DNA of 64,000 nucleotides from JBFWYO01 sp050186335. Lineage in GTDB: Bacteria; Pseudomonadota; Alphaproteobacteria; Bin65. The stretch spans positions 1-64,000 of the forward strand of contig JBFWYO010000007.1 in the NCBI GenBank assembly GCA_050186335.1, given 5' to 3'. Of the stretch, positions 54,658 to 64,000 are shown piece after piece (within the stretch, counting starts at the first letter, position 1; every line of letters begins with the position of its first letter). The notes under the pieces were generated by a model. It saw only the letters and a program-made list of their open reading frames with translations. It ran no database searches and had not been told where the DNA came from. The position numbers and the translations under genes were made by a program.

Positions 54658-55074
54658 ATGACGCGGTTTATTTCGACCAGTCGAGGCTATGCGAATCTGA
54701 ACGATATCGAATTGGTGAAGCTTCGCCGGCGGAATAAGTACCAGTTTGTCGTCGGCGGCAGCATCATCGACAAGAACGTCCCGCAATTCGGCAACGAACT
54801 GACCAAGATCATTCCGGTCAACGGCGATTGGGAATGTCTGACTGAAATCGGCGATGCCAGGCACGAGCGGCACCTGCGTGTCGAACCTGTCGTCGCGTGG
54901 GGTTTTACCGTGCTTGGGGCGGTCGTGCCGGTCACGCCGGGCAGCATGAAAGGCGTCGAGGGAAAATTTGCGTTACGGCAAAGAGGCCAGGCGGAAATCT
55001 ACAGCGCCGACCAGACTTACGCGTCGCAAGAAGATTGGCTGAACCCCGACGCGAGGCGCCCGCCGCAATTCTAG
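54658..55074 (+). CDS. Hypothetical protein within the hut cluster
   Basis: The 138-residue protein starts at ATG 54658 with GGGAGGTTGCG upstream; a larger open frame over the region is a shadow of hutI. It begins TRFISTSRGYANLNDIELVK and has a beta-rich character (KYQFVVGGSIID, VVAWGFTVLGAVVPVTPG), without signal peptide or membrane segment. No family is recognised. Its stop shares CTAG with the stop of convergent hutG. Position between hutI and hutG does not prove a role in histidine use. Confidence 0.7.
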   Translation: MTRFISTSRGYANLNDIELVKLRRRNKYQFVVGGSIIDKNVPQFGNELTKIIPVNGDWECLTEIGDARHERHLRVEPVVAWGFTVLGAVVPVTPGSMKGVEGKFALRQRGQAEIYSADQTYASQEDWLNPDARRPPQF

Positions 55075-55874
55075 CCGGCGGCTTTTTGCTTCGCCCATTC
55101 CACCGCCGCTTCCAGCATGCGGCGCAGCGCCGGCTTGACGTTGGCCGCGAGGTCCGCGCGGTAGGCGAAAGGCGGCGACTCGTCCATGTAGGTCGCCCAC
55201 GAAAGTTCCATCTGGAACGCGTGGATGTTTTCGGCCGGCTTGCCGTATTGGCGCGTGATGTAGCCGCCGGTGAACCGGCCGTCGATCGCCAGGGTAAAGC
55301 CGTTCTCGTTCTGCAGCCGATCGATCAGGCGCCGACGCAACTCCGGATCGGCACTCTTGCCGTCCGCCGTGCCGAGGTTGAAATCCCAGATCTTGCCGTC
55401 GAAAAATCGCGGTACGTGGGACCGGATCGAATGGCAGTCGAACAGCACGGCCACGCCGAATTTGTCGCGCAGCGCGCGCAATTCGGCGTGCAGGCGTTCG
55501 TGGTAGGGGTTCCAGTAGAGCTTGCGGCGTTCTTCGATCTCGCTTTGCGTCGGCGCATAGCCGTTCCGATAGAGCGGTTCCCGGTCGAAACTGGTCAGCG
55601 GGACCAGCTCCGTATTGCTGGCGCCCGGATAAAGTTGCGTGCCGTCGGGCGCGCGGTTGAGATCGATGGCATAGCGCGAATAGGTGGCCGCGATCACGCT
55701 GCAGCCGAGCATCGGCGCAAAATCGTAAAGCTGATCGAGGTGCCAGTCGGTATCGGTCGAGGCGAGCGCGGCCTCGGTCATGCGCGGCTTCAGCGCTTCG
55801 GGCAGGGTGAAGCCCAAATGCGGGATGCTCATCAGAACCGGGGTGGTCCCGGCGGTGAATCGATACGTGTCCAT
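55071..55874 (-). CDS. hutG: N-formylglutamate deformylase
   Basis: HutG releases glutamate and formate from N-formylglutamate, the last step of the pathway that begins with HutF's product. The 267-residue protein has SIPHLGFTLP, the Arg/Asn region YAIDLNRAPDG, FDCHSIRSH and GGYITRQYGKP plus MELSWATYMDE, typical of the N-formylglutamate amidohydrolase family. ATG 55874 is taken from the conserved start; no ribosome binding site is visible there. It is opposite in orientation to hutI and hutU. Confidence 0.93.
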   Translation of the reverse strand: MDTYRFTAGTTPVLMSIPHLGFTLPEALKPRMTEAALASTDTDWHLDQLYDFAPMLGCSVIAATYSRYAIDLNRAPDGTQLYPGASNTELVPLTSFDREPLYRNGYAPTQSEIEERRKLYWNPYHERLHAELRALRDKFGVAVLFDCHSIRSHVPRFFDGKIWDFNLGTADGKSADPELRRRLIDRLQNENGFTLAIDGRFTGGYITRQYGKPAENIHAFQMELSWATYMDESPPFAYRADLAANVKPALRRMLEAAVEWAKQKAAG

Positions 55875-56053
55875 AAGGAGCCTGGAAACCGCGAGGGCAA
55901 GCCGGAGCCGCGGCGCTTGACTTGCCTTGGCTGGGTAGCACATCGTCGCCGCTAAGAAAATAGGACCCGGGCGGCCCGCGTCAATGGAAGCGGCGGCGGC
56001 GTTCGTGCCCGCACGCCCTCGGCTGCCGGCCGGGGTACAGGAGCCGCGCTCGC

Positions 56054-57730
<1,677 letters not shown>

Positions 57731-57735
57731 CGGAT

Positions 57736-60576
57736 ATGATCGAACGCAAGATCGATTTGTCGCCGTCGCTCGGCGACGAGGTCAAGACCACGACCTGCTA
57801 CATGTGCGCCTGCCGCTGCGGCATCAAGGTGCACTTGAAGGACGGCACGATCCGCTACATCGAGGGCAACCGCGAGCATCCGGTCAATCGCGGCGTGCTG
57901 TGCGCCAAGGGCTCGGCCGGCATCATGCAGCACTATTCGCCGGCGCGGCTGACCAGTCCGTTATTGAGAGTCGGCGAGCGCGGCAAGGCCGAGTTCAAGG
58001 AGATTTCGTGGGACGAGGCGCTGGCGCTGGCGACGACTTGGCTCGGCGACATCCGCAAGACCGATCCCAAGAAGCTCGCCTTCTTCACCGGCCGCGATCA
58101 AAGCCAGGCGCTGACCGGCTGGTGGGCCGGACAGTTCGGGACACCCAATTACGCGGCGCACGGCGGTTTCTGCTCGGTCAACATGGCCGTGGCGGGGCTT
58201 TACACCACGGGCGGCTCGTTCTGGGAATTCGGCGAACCCGATTGGGAGCGCAGCCAATACATGCTGTTGTTCGGCGTGGCCGAGGATCATGACAGCAATC
58301 CGATCAAGATCGGCCTCTCGAGGCTGAAGGCGCGCGGCGTCAAGACCGTCTCGATCAATCCGATCCGGACGGGTTATTCCGCGGTGGCGGACGAATGGCT
58401 GGGTATAACGCCTGGTACCGACGGGCTGTTCATCATGGCGCTGATGCATGAATTGCTGCGCGCCGGCAAGGTCGACGTCGAATTCCTGCAGCGCTACTCC
58501 AATGCCCCGCATTTGGTGGTGCAGAATCCGGGCGGTGCGGACGACGGACTGATCGCGCGCGATGCGGCCGGCAAGGAACTCGTGTGGGATCTGGCGGACG
58601 GCACGGCCAAGCAGGCCGCGTCCGCCGCCAGGCCGGCGCTGAAGGGCGAATTTACAGTGCCGGACGGGCGCCGCGCGGTGCCCGCATTCCAGCTTTTTGC
58701 CGCGCGGTGTCTGGCGCCCGAACACGCGCCCGATGCGGTCGCCGAACGCACCGGCATCGACGCCGCCACGATCCGCCGCATCGCCGCCGAATTGGCCTAT
58801 GCCGCCTTCGAGCAGGCGATCGAGTTGGACATTCCGTGGACCGACCATTTGGGTCGCCACCACGCCAAGACCGTCGGCCGGCCGGTCGCCATGCATGCGA
58901 TGCGCGGAATTTCGGCGCACAGCAACGGCTTTCATACCTGTCGGTCGCTGCACATGCTGCAGCTGCTGCTCGGTTCGATCGACGTGCCGGGTGGGCATCT
59001 TTACAAGGCGCCCTATCCGAAACCGCTGTCGACCCAGCCGCGGCCCTGGGGCCGGCCGGACCAGATCGCCCCGGGCAAGTCGATGCCCGGTTCGCCGCTC
59101 GGTTTTCCGCGCGGGCCGGAAGATCTGGTGATCGACGGGCAGGGGCGGCCGCAACGCATCGACAAGGCGTTCTCGTGGGACGCGCCGCTGGCCGCCCACG
59201 GCATGCTGCACACCGTCATCACCAACGCCTGCAAGGGCGACCCGTACGAGATCGACACGCTGTTCCTCTATATGGCGAACATGGCGTGGAACTCGGCGAT
59301 GAACACGACCGAGACGATGAACCTGCTGACCAGCAAGCGGGAAGACGGCGAATACAAACTGCCGCGCATCATCTATTCGGACGCCTATTTCTCCGAGATG
59401 GTCGCCTACGCCGATCTTGTCCTGCCGGATACGACCTATCTGGAGCGCTGGGATTGCCTGTCGCTGTTGGACCGGCCGATCAGCCGCGCGGAAGGGCCGG
59501 CCGACAGTATCCGCCAGCCGGTGCTGGAGCCTGATCGCGACGTCCGGCCGTTCCAGGACGTGCTGCTCGATCTGGGCGTGCGTCTGGCACTGCCGGGCCT
59601 GGTTCGTGAAGATAAATCAGCCCGTTTTCCAGGCAGTTATGCGGATTACCTCGTGCATCACGAACGCCGCCCGGGGGTCGGCAATCTGGCCGGTTGGCGG
59701 GGTGCGGACGGAACGAAATCCGGCCGCGGCGAGCCGAACGAGAACCAGCTTCAGGCCTATATCGATCACGGCTGCTACTGGCACCACGAATGGTCGGACG
59801 GCGAACGTTATTACCGGTTTGCCAACCAGGCGTATTTGACGCGCGCGGTGGAATTCGGGCTGGTCGATGCGCCTAGCCCGGTTACGCATCAGCTTTACTG
59901 CGAAGAGCTCCAGCGCTTTCGTCTTGCCGCCCAAGGCCACGGGCCTATCCAGCCGCCGGCGGAGCATCGGACGCGCGTCGCGACCTATTTCGATCCTTTG
60001 CCGCTCTGGTACGCGCCGCTCGACGATTCCGGGCCGGAAGAGTTTCGCATCCACGCACTGACCCAGCGGCCGATGGCCATGTACCACGCGTGGGGCTCGC
60101 AGAACGCCTGGCTGCGGCAAATCCATGGATGGAACCGCTTGTATGTACCTGCGGCGCTGGCGCGAAGGCTCAAAGTGGTCGACGACGATTGGGTCTGGTT
60201 GACCAGTCGCAACGGGCGTGTGCGTGGGCAAGTGCGCGTCATGGATGGCGTCAACCCTCATACCGTGTGGACCTGGAACGCGATCGGCAAGCGCGCGGGC
60301 GCCTGGAACCTCGCGGCCGACGCTGAGGAGGCCACCAAGGGTTTTCTGCTGAACCATTTGATCGACGACCTGCTGCCCGCGCGCGAAGGCCAGTACCGTT
60401 ACGCCAATGCCGATCCGGTAACCGGCCAGGCGGCTTGGTTCGATTTGCGGATTAAGATCGAAAAAATAGATCAACCTTTTGATAATCGGTCTATTTTTTC
60501 GACCATCGAGCACCCTAAAGACTTACCGGCCGCACCGCATCGCCTGCGCTACGGCGCCAAGGAGCCGGCGTCGTGA
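57736..60576 (+). CDS. Molybdopterin oxidoreductase catalytic subunit (SoeA-like)
   Basis: This 946-residue DMSO-reductase-family enzyme begins with a 4Fe-4S site (CYMCACRCG, fourth Cys in GVLCAKG) and then the molybdenum bis-MGD domains (ISWDEALALA, FFTGRDQSQ, GGSFWEFGEPDWE). There is no Tat signal peptide, so it faces the cytoplasm. Together with the following ferredoxin-type and DmsC-type genes it forms a typical three-subunit membrane complex; size and lack of signal peptide fit the cytoplasmic sulfite dehydrogenase SoeABC, which oxidises sulfite to sulfate and feeds quinones. A polysulfide, DMSO or other substrate cannot be excluded. The last 40 codons are notably AT-richer (about 60445-60515). 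Confidence 0.85.
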   Translation: MIERKIDLSPSLGDEVKTTTCYMCACRCGIKVHLKDGTIRYIEGNREHPVNRGVLCAKGSAGIMQHYSPARLTSPLLRVGERGKAEFKEISWDEALALATTWLGDIRKTDPKKLAFFTGRDQSQALTGWWAGQFGTPNYAAHGGFCSVNMAVAGLYTTGGSFWEFGEPDWERSQYMLLFGVAEDHDSNPIKIGLSRLKARGVKTVSINPIRTGYSAVADEWLGITPGTDGLFIMALMHELLRAGKVDVEFLQRYSNAPHLVVQNPGGADDGLIARDAAGKELVWDLADGTAKQAASAARPALKGEFTVPDGRRAVPAFQLFAARCLAPEHAPDAVAERTGIDAATIRRIAAELAYAAFEQAIELDIPWTDHLGRHHAKTVGRPVAMHAMRGISAHSNGFHTCRSLHMLQLLLGSIDVPGGHLYKAPYPKPLSTQPRPWGRPDQIAPGKSMPGSPLGFPRGPEDLVIDGQGRPQRIDKAFSWDAPLAAHGMLHTVITNACKGDPYEIDTLFLYMANMAWNSAMNTTETMNLLTSKREDGEYKLPRIIYSDAYFSEMVAYADLVLPDTTYLERWDCLSLLDRPISRAEGPADSIRQPVLEPDRDVRPFQDVLLDLGVRLALPGLVREDKSARFPGSYADYLVHHERRPGVGNLAGWRGADGTKSGRGEPNENQLQAYIDHGCYWHHEWSDGERYYRFANQAYLTRAVEFGLVDAPSPVTHQLYCEELQRFRLAAQGHGPIQPPAEHRTRVATYFDPLPLWYAPLDDSGPEEFRIHALTQRPMAMYHAWGSQNAWLRQIHGWNRLYVPAALARRLKVVDDDWVWLTSRNGRVRGQVRVMDGVNPHTVWTWNAIGKRAGAWNLAADAEEATKGFLLNHLIDDLLPAREGQYRYANADPVTGQAAWFDLRIKIEKIDQPFDNRSIFSTIEHPKDLPAAPHRLRYGAKEPAS

Positions 60577-60712
60577 AGCGGCAGCCATTTCCAATTGCGC
60601 AGCGGAGCGCCGGGGTCCAGCAGTGCCTCACGCGGCACGACCGCCTGGATCCCGGGTCGCGCGCCGAAGGATGGCGCTTGCCCAGGATGACAACCGGCGG
60701 GGCGGCCATCCC

Positions 60713-61453
60713 ATGACCAGCCTGCCGACAACGCCGTCCGCCAAGCGCCTGGGCCTGGTCATCGACCTGGATACCTGCGTCGGCTGCCATGCGTGCGCCG
60801 TGAACTGCAAGGAATGGAACACCGGAGGCTATCCGGCGCCGCTCTCGGATTTGCGACCCTACGAAGCCGATCCGGTGGGCGCCTGGCTCAACCGCATCCA
60901 TTCGTTCGAGGCCGGCGAAGGTGCCGCCGGCCGCACCGTGCATTTCCCGAAATCCTGCCTGCATTGCGAGCAGCCCGCCTGCGTCACCGTCTGTCCAACC
61001 GGGGCGTCGTACAAGCGCACCGAGGACGGCATCGTGCTGGTCGACGAAAGCCGGTGCATGGGGTGCGGCTTGTGCGCCTGGGCCTGCCCGTACGGCGCGC
61101 GGGAAATCGACCCGGTCGACGGGGTCATGAAGAAATGCACCTTGTGCATCGACCGCATCTACAACCAGAACCTGCCCGAGGCCGAACGCGTGCCCGCGTG
61201 CGTCTCGACATGTCCGGCGTCAGCGCGGCATTTCGGCGACCTGGCCGACCCGGCGTCCGCCGTGTCGAAGCTGGTGGCCGAGCGCGGTGGTTACGACCTG
61301 ATGCCGGAGCTGGGTTACCAGCCGACCAACAAGTATCTTCCGCCGCGCCCGAAAGGCGCCGGCACCGGCTGCGGCACAGCTGCGCCCAGGGCGCTCGAGA
61401 CGGCCGATCCGCAAGGCGGCTTTCTCGGCTGGCTCGACCGGTTGCTGTCGTGA
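60713..61453 (+). CDS. 4Fe-4S electron-transfer subunit (SoeB-like)
   Basis: The 246-residue ferredoxin-type subunit has four cluster motifs: CVGCHACAVNC, CLHCEQPACVTVC, CMGCGLCAWAC and CTLCIDRI with CVSTC, as in DmsB/PsrB/SoeB proteins. It carries electrons between the molybdenum subunit and the membrane anchor. The N-terminus lacks a signal peptide. The last 40 residues form a Gly/Pro-rich tail. ATG 60713 is used; there is a 136-bp gap after the catalytic-subunit gene. Confidence 0.93.
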   Translation: MTSLPTTPSAKRLGLVIDLDTCVGCHACAVNCKEWNTGGYPAPLSDLRPYEADPVGAWLNRIHSFEAGEGAAGRTVHFPKSCLHCEQPACVTVCPTGASYKRTEDGIVLVDESRCMGCGLCAWACPYGAREIDPVDGVMKKCTLCIDRIYNQNLPEAERVPACVSTCPASARHFGDLADPASAVSKLVAERGGYDLMPELGYQPTNKYLPPRPKGAGTGCGTAAPRALETADPQGGFLGWLDRLLS

Positions 61454-61546
61454 TCGCTCGACGCGCCACAAAAACGGCGAAACATGCCGCGCCACGGCCG
61501 CGCCGTATTGAATCCGCAACGTAGCTTAGCGAGAGTTTCGTCGCCC

Positions 61547-62500
61547 ATGCATCCGGCCCTGTCCCTTATCTTCTTTACTGTCGCATCCGGCGCCGGCTTT
61601 GGGTTGATCGGCGCGTGCGGCATGCTCGCCGCATTTGGCGCGGCGCCCGGATCGCGTTGGTTTGCCGTACTCGCGCTCGGTTTGGGGCTGGGCACCGTGA
61701 CGATAGGGCTCCTGTCCAGCGTGCTGCATTTGCGCCGCAAGGCGCGGGCGCGCTTCGCGTTCTCCCAATGGCGTTCGTCGTGGCTGTCGCGCGAAGCCGT
61801 GCTGGCGCTGGCGACCGTCGCGATAGCTGGCCTGTTCGGGCTGTGGTGGCTGATCGCGAACGAATTGAGCGTGCCCGTGCGCGTGCTGGGCGGCGTGGCC
61901 GCGCTGTTTGCGCTGGCGACCGTGATCGCCACCGGCATGATCTACGCCAGCCTCAAAACCGTCCGGCAATGGCATCACCCGATGACCGTGCCGCTGTTCG
62001 TCCTGATGGCGGGTGCGACCGGCCTGGCGATGTTGTGCCTGGCGCTGGCGCTGTTCGGCGCGCTCGGGCCACGGCCGGTGGGTCTCGCGATGCTACTGTT
62101 GCTGGTGACCTGGGCGCTCAAGCCGGCCTACTGGCGGACCAACGATTTCTCGATCAGCGAATCGACTGCCGAATCCGCGACCGGGCTCGGCGCGCTGGGC
62201 GCGGTCAGGCTGCTCGACCCGCCGCACACCGGCAGCTCCTATCTGCTCGACGAAATGGGCTACAAAGTCGCACGCAAGCACGCGGAGAAGCTGCGCATCG
62301 TCGCCATCGTCGCGGGCGGCATCGCGCCCATCGCACTGTACGCGCTGGCGATCGTATGGACCTATGCAGGCCCGGTTGCGTGGCTGCTGTGCCTGCTCGC
62401 CGCCGCTTGCGCGCTGCTCGGCGCGCTGGTCGAGCGCTGGCTGTTCTTCGCCGAGGCCACGCACACGGTGACGTTGTATTACGGCGCGAAGACCGCGTGA
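61547..62500 (+). CDS. DmsC-type membrane anchor subunit (SoeC-like)
   Basis: The 317-residue protein has eight or nine transmembrane helices and matches the DMSO-reductase anchor family (LSLIFFTVASGAGFGLIG start, KARARFAFSQWRSSWLSREA, where conserved Arg, Trp and Glu lie). It exchanges electrons with the quinone pool. It has no haem-binding histidine pair as in NrfD-independent cytochromes, as expected for DmsC. The gene ends at a strong terminator. Confidence 0.9.
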   Translation: MHPALSLIFFTVASGAGFGLIGACGMLAAFGAAPGSRWFAVLALGLGLGTVTIGLLSSVLHLRRKARARFAFSQWRSSWLSREAVLALATVAIAGLFGLWWLIANELSVPVRVLGGVAALFALATVIATGMIYASLKTVRQWHHPMTVPLFVLMAGATGLAMLCLALALFGALGPRPVGLAMLLLLVTWALKPAYWRTNDFSISESTAESATGLGALGAVRLLDPPHTGSSYLLDEMGYKVARKHAEKLRIVAIVAGGIAPIALYALAIVWTYAGPVAWLLCLLAAACALLGALVERWLFFAEATHTVTLYYGAKTA

Positions 62501-62521
62501 CGAACGCTGAACGACGAAATG

Positions 62522-62548
62522 AAAAGGCCCCCGCGATGGAGGCCTTTT
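62522..62548. terminator. Bidirectional intrinsic terminator
   Basis: AAAAGGCC and GGCCTTTT form a perfect 8-bp stem with an 11-base loop, ending in T-runs on both strands. It lies between the convergent soeC-like and DUF882 genes and can stop transcription from both. Confidence 0.85.
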
Positions 62549-62573
62549 CTTGTCGTCGCGTCTTGCGCGAAAC

Positions 62574-63140
62574 TCAGCCCCACTTGCGGACCGGCCCGGT
62601 ATCGACGTGGACGAATTTCGAGCCGCCGTAGAGTCCGACGCCGCCGCGCTTGAGGCTCTGCGCCGCATCGGCGAGTTGCTTGATGCTGCGATTCGGCACC
62701 CGGATGTCGACCGCCATGCCGCGCAGATGATACGAGTTTTTCGCCACCCCCGTGCTGCGCGCGGCCAGGATCCCGTTGGTGTGCGGGGAGCGGTAGCCGG
62801 AGATGATGTGGATCGTCTCCTTGGTGTCGAGCAGGTTCTGGATGTCGTACACCAGATCGAACAGCTTGACGTCCATCTTGGTGATTTCGTTGGTCCACAC
62901 GTCGCGCATGATCTTGTTGATCTCGGTCAGCGCGCCGGTGACGTAGGTCCCGTTGGCGAAATAATCGACCTTGATGCGTTCGTGGAAGTAGAGCGAGTAA
63001 AGACTGAGCGACTTGGCGTCCGATTTACCGGCGGCCCTGGCGATCGTCGGGCCCAACGCCGACGCCAATACCAATGCACCGCCCGCCCAAATGAAACGCC
63101 GGCGTCCCATCGCGGGCGCCGCGAGTTTTTTCCGCTCCAT
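62574..63140 (-). CDS. DUF882 murein endopeptidase (MepK-like)
   Basis: The 188-residue protein has a Tat-type signal (GRRRFIWAGGALVLASAL) and a periplasmic M15-like zinc peptidase domain with the ligands in ISGYRSPHTN, SYHLRGMAVDIRV and HVDTGPVRKW. E. coli YcbK/MepK of this family cuts L,D-cross-links in peptidoglycan and is encoded beside the L,D-transpeptidase YcbB; the same neighbour occurs here. TGGAGTGG precedes ATG 63140; an upstream frame to 63443 crosses a terminator and is rejected. Confidence 0.88.
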   Translation of the reverse strand: MERKKLAAPAMGRRRFIWAGGALVLASALGPTIARAAGKSDAKSLSLYSLYFHERIKVDYFANGTYVTGALTEINKIMRDVWTNEITKMDVKLFDLVYDIQNLLDTKETIHIISGYRSPHTNGILAARSTGVAKNSYHLRGMAVDIRVPNRSIKQLADAAQSLKRGGVGLYGGSKFVHVDTGPVRKWG

Positions 63141-63230
63141 TACCACTCCATTCGATTCGACATGCCCCGAAAGGCCCCTGATCGGAAATTCCCGCCGTCT
63201 TCTTATTATGATTATTGTTTGTCTAATTAG

Positions 63231-63258
63231 ATTCGAAGCGATTTTGATCGCTTCGAAT
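63231..63258. repeat. Perfect 12-bp inverted repeat
   Basis: ATTCGAAGCGAT and ATCGCTTCGAAT flank a TTTG loop, a perfect 12-bp hairpin. It is AT-rich on both sides and no long T-run follows, so it fits an operator or an mRNA 5' structure for the DUF882 gene, 91 bp upstream of its ATG, as well as a terminator. Confidence 0.75.
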
Positions 63259-63280
63259 TTAGTGATGCATAACCCGCGAG

Positions 63281-63300
63281 AATCGGTTTGCCAACCGATT
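63281..63300. repeat. Perfect 8-bp inverted repeat
   Basis: AATCGGTT-TGCC-AACCGATT is a perfect stem-loop 22 bp from the 12-bp hairpin, followed by TTGTG. It is one of three hairpins in a row between the two murein genes. Confidence 0.65.
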
Positions 63301-63321
63301 TTGTGCGTTGCGCCAAAAAAA

Positions 63322-63344
63322 ACGGGCCGCACCGAGCGGCCCGT
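63322..63344 (-). terminator. Intrinsic terminator of the L,D-transpeptidase gene
   Basis: ACGGGCCGC and GCGGCCCGT form a perfect 9-bp GC-rich stem with a 5-base loop. On the reverse strand it is followed by a run of eight T (A-run at 63315-63322 on the forward strand), as expected for termination of the gene that ends at 63400. A shorter T-run on the other side allows weak bidirectional function. Confidence 0.9.
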
Positions 63345-63399
63345 GGCATTTTTGCGCCAGTGTGTGAAATTTGCAGCGATGCTGCCGTGAGCCGCTGAA

Positions 63400-64000
63400 T
63401 TATTGGACTTGAGCCTTGCGCAAAGCGACCGACAGCGCCGCATCGCGCTTGTACACGTCGCGCCGGAAATTCACTTCGCCGTCCTTGTTCGTCCACGCGG
63501 TGAAGTACGTGACGTGCACCGGCAGCGGTTCGGTCAGGTCGATGCGCAGCGGCACCTTCGAGGCGAGAATGTCCTGCAACTTCCCGCGCTCGAAGCCTTT
63601 GTTATTCTTGAGCAGAAGGATTGCGAGATCGAGCGGCTTGAATACGCGCATGCAGCCGTGGCTGAACGTGCGTTCGGGGAACTGGAATTTCTCTTTCGAC
63701 GAGGTGTCGTGCAGGAACACGTTGTGCTGGTTCGGGAACATGAACAGCACCGTGCCCAGCGCATTCCACGGTCCGGGCTTTTGCCGCAGCACATACGGGA
63801 AATTGCCCGGCCCCAAGCTGCTCCAGTTGACCGCGTGCGCATCGACATCGGATGTCTCGGCGCCGTAGCGCGTCGAAATCACGTAATTGTTGCGCGCGAG
63901 ATAGCCGGGATCCTTGCGGATCGTCGGCAGCATCTCGTTTACCGCGATCGAATGCGGCACGTTCCACCACGGATTGAATTCGACATACCGCATCGTGCCG
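63400..64000 (-). CDS. L,D-transpeptidase, YcbB type (5' part outside window)
   Basis: The open frame continues beyond the window end, so about 200 C-terminal residues are seen. FNPWWNVPHSI, PGNFPYVLRQKPGPWNALG and FSHGCMRVFKPLDLA are typical of the YcbB/LdtD L,D-transpeptidase domain, the Cys of SHGCMR being the nucleophile. The enzyme forms 3-3 cross-links in peptidoglycan in the periplasm. The missing N-terminus should contain a signal peptide and peptidoglycan-binding region. It precedes the MepK-like endopeptidase on the same strand. Confidence 0.9.
   Translation of the reverse strand, partial: GTMRYVEFNPWWNVPHSIAVNEMLPTIRKDPGYLARNNYVISTRYGAETSDVDAHAVNWSSLGPGNFPYVLRQKPGPWNALGTVLFMFPNQHNVFLHDTSSKEKFQFPERTFSHGCMRVFKPLDLAILLLKNNKGFERGKLQDILASKVPLRIDLTEPLPVHVTYFTAWTNKDGEVNFRRDVYKRDAALSVALRKAQVQ

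Noticed and set aside
63141..63443. Longer DUF882 protein starting at 63443
   Set aside because: The extension would be translated through a terminator and two hairpins; ATG 63140 has a good ribosome binding site and a Tat signal begins there.

Overview
The window is a GC-rich chromosomal segment of a free-living Gram-negative bacterium, most likely an alphaproteobacterium of Rhodospirillales-like type. This is inferred from gene content and order: rne, a periplasmic N-acetylmuramoyl-L-alanine amidase, PBP1A and prfB follow one another in the alphaproteobacterial arrangement; RNase E has its S1 domain split by a long acidic insertion; RF2 carries the SPY variant of the anticodon-like tripeptide; and the SUF locus mixes SufBCDS with SufU, SufT, an A-type carrier and a 2Fe-2S ferredoxin. 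Almost all of the window is ordinary, tightly packed core chromosome with many ATGA and CTAG gene overlaps.

Layout. 1-6853: a cut-off MsrQ-type haem membrane protein, a PilZ protein, a class I/II aminotransferase, a CHAD protein and RNase E. 6854-12546: a 614-bp divergent intergenic region, then amidase, PBP1A and prfB with its programmed +1 frameshift. 12555-18498: a GT2-like protein, an SDR whose catalytic Tyr is Phe, a ferritin-like DUF455 protein, a Bcp peroxiredoxin and GlnE. 18547-26606: a YhdP/AsmA-like envelope protein, TyrS, AnmK, a CDP-alcohol phosphatidyltransferase paired with a flippase-like membrane protein, and an alpha/beta hydrolase. 26803-37885: a sulfur and Fe-S cluster block: CysE, two group I cysteine desulfurases, a DUF2272 lipoprotein, an Rrf2 regulator, SufB-C-D-S-U-T, an A-type carrier and a ferredoxin. 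37892-46535: TenA, an AMP-forming acyl-CoA ligase, an HCCA-isomerase-like protein, a large hydrolase, MnmA and an 885-residue double glycosyltransferase whose stop codon lies inside a tRNA(CAU) gene.

46601-49169 is the only clearly accessory stretch. It has lower GC, sits directly downstream of the tRNA, and holds a TIR-domain protein with an unrecognised C-terminal domain, a tightly coupled 50-residue zinc-ribbon protein, a roughly 500-bp AT-richer stretch with a strong sigma-70-like promoter, and a secreted protein plus lipoprotein pair. The TIR and zinc-ribbon pair is the best candidate for an undescribed, possibly defence-related, system. No integrase or att repeat was seen.

49170-64000: GDP-mannose synthesis (ManC-type enzyme, Gmd); histidine degradation genes hutF, hutI, hutG and hutU in mixed orientation around an unknown 138-residue protein, without hutH; a three-gene molybdoenzyme operon resembling the cytoplasmic sulfite dehydrogenase SoeABC; and a murein pair (MepK-like DUF882 endopeptidase and an L,D-transpeptidase cut by the window end) separated by three perfect hairpins.
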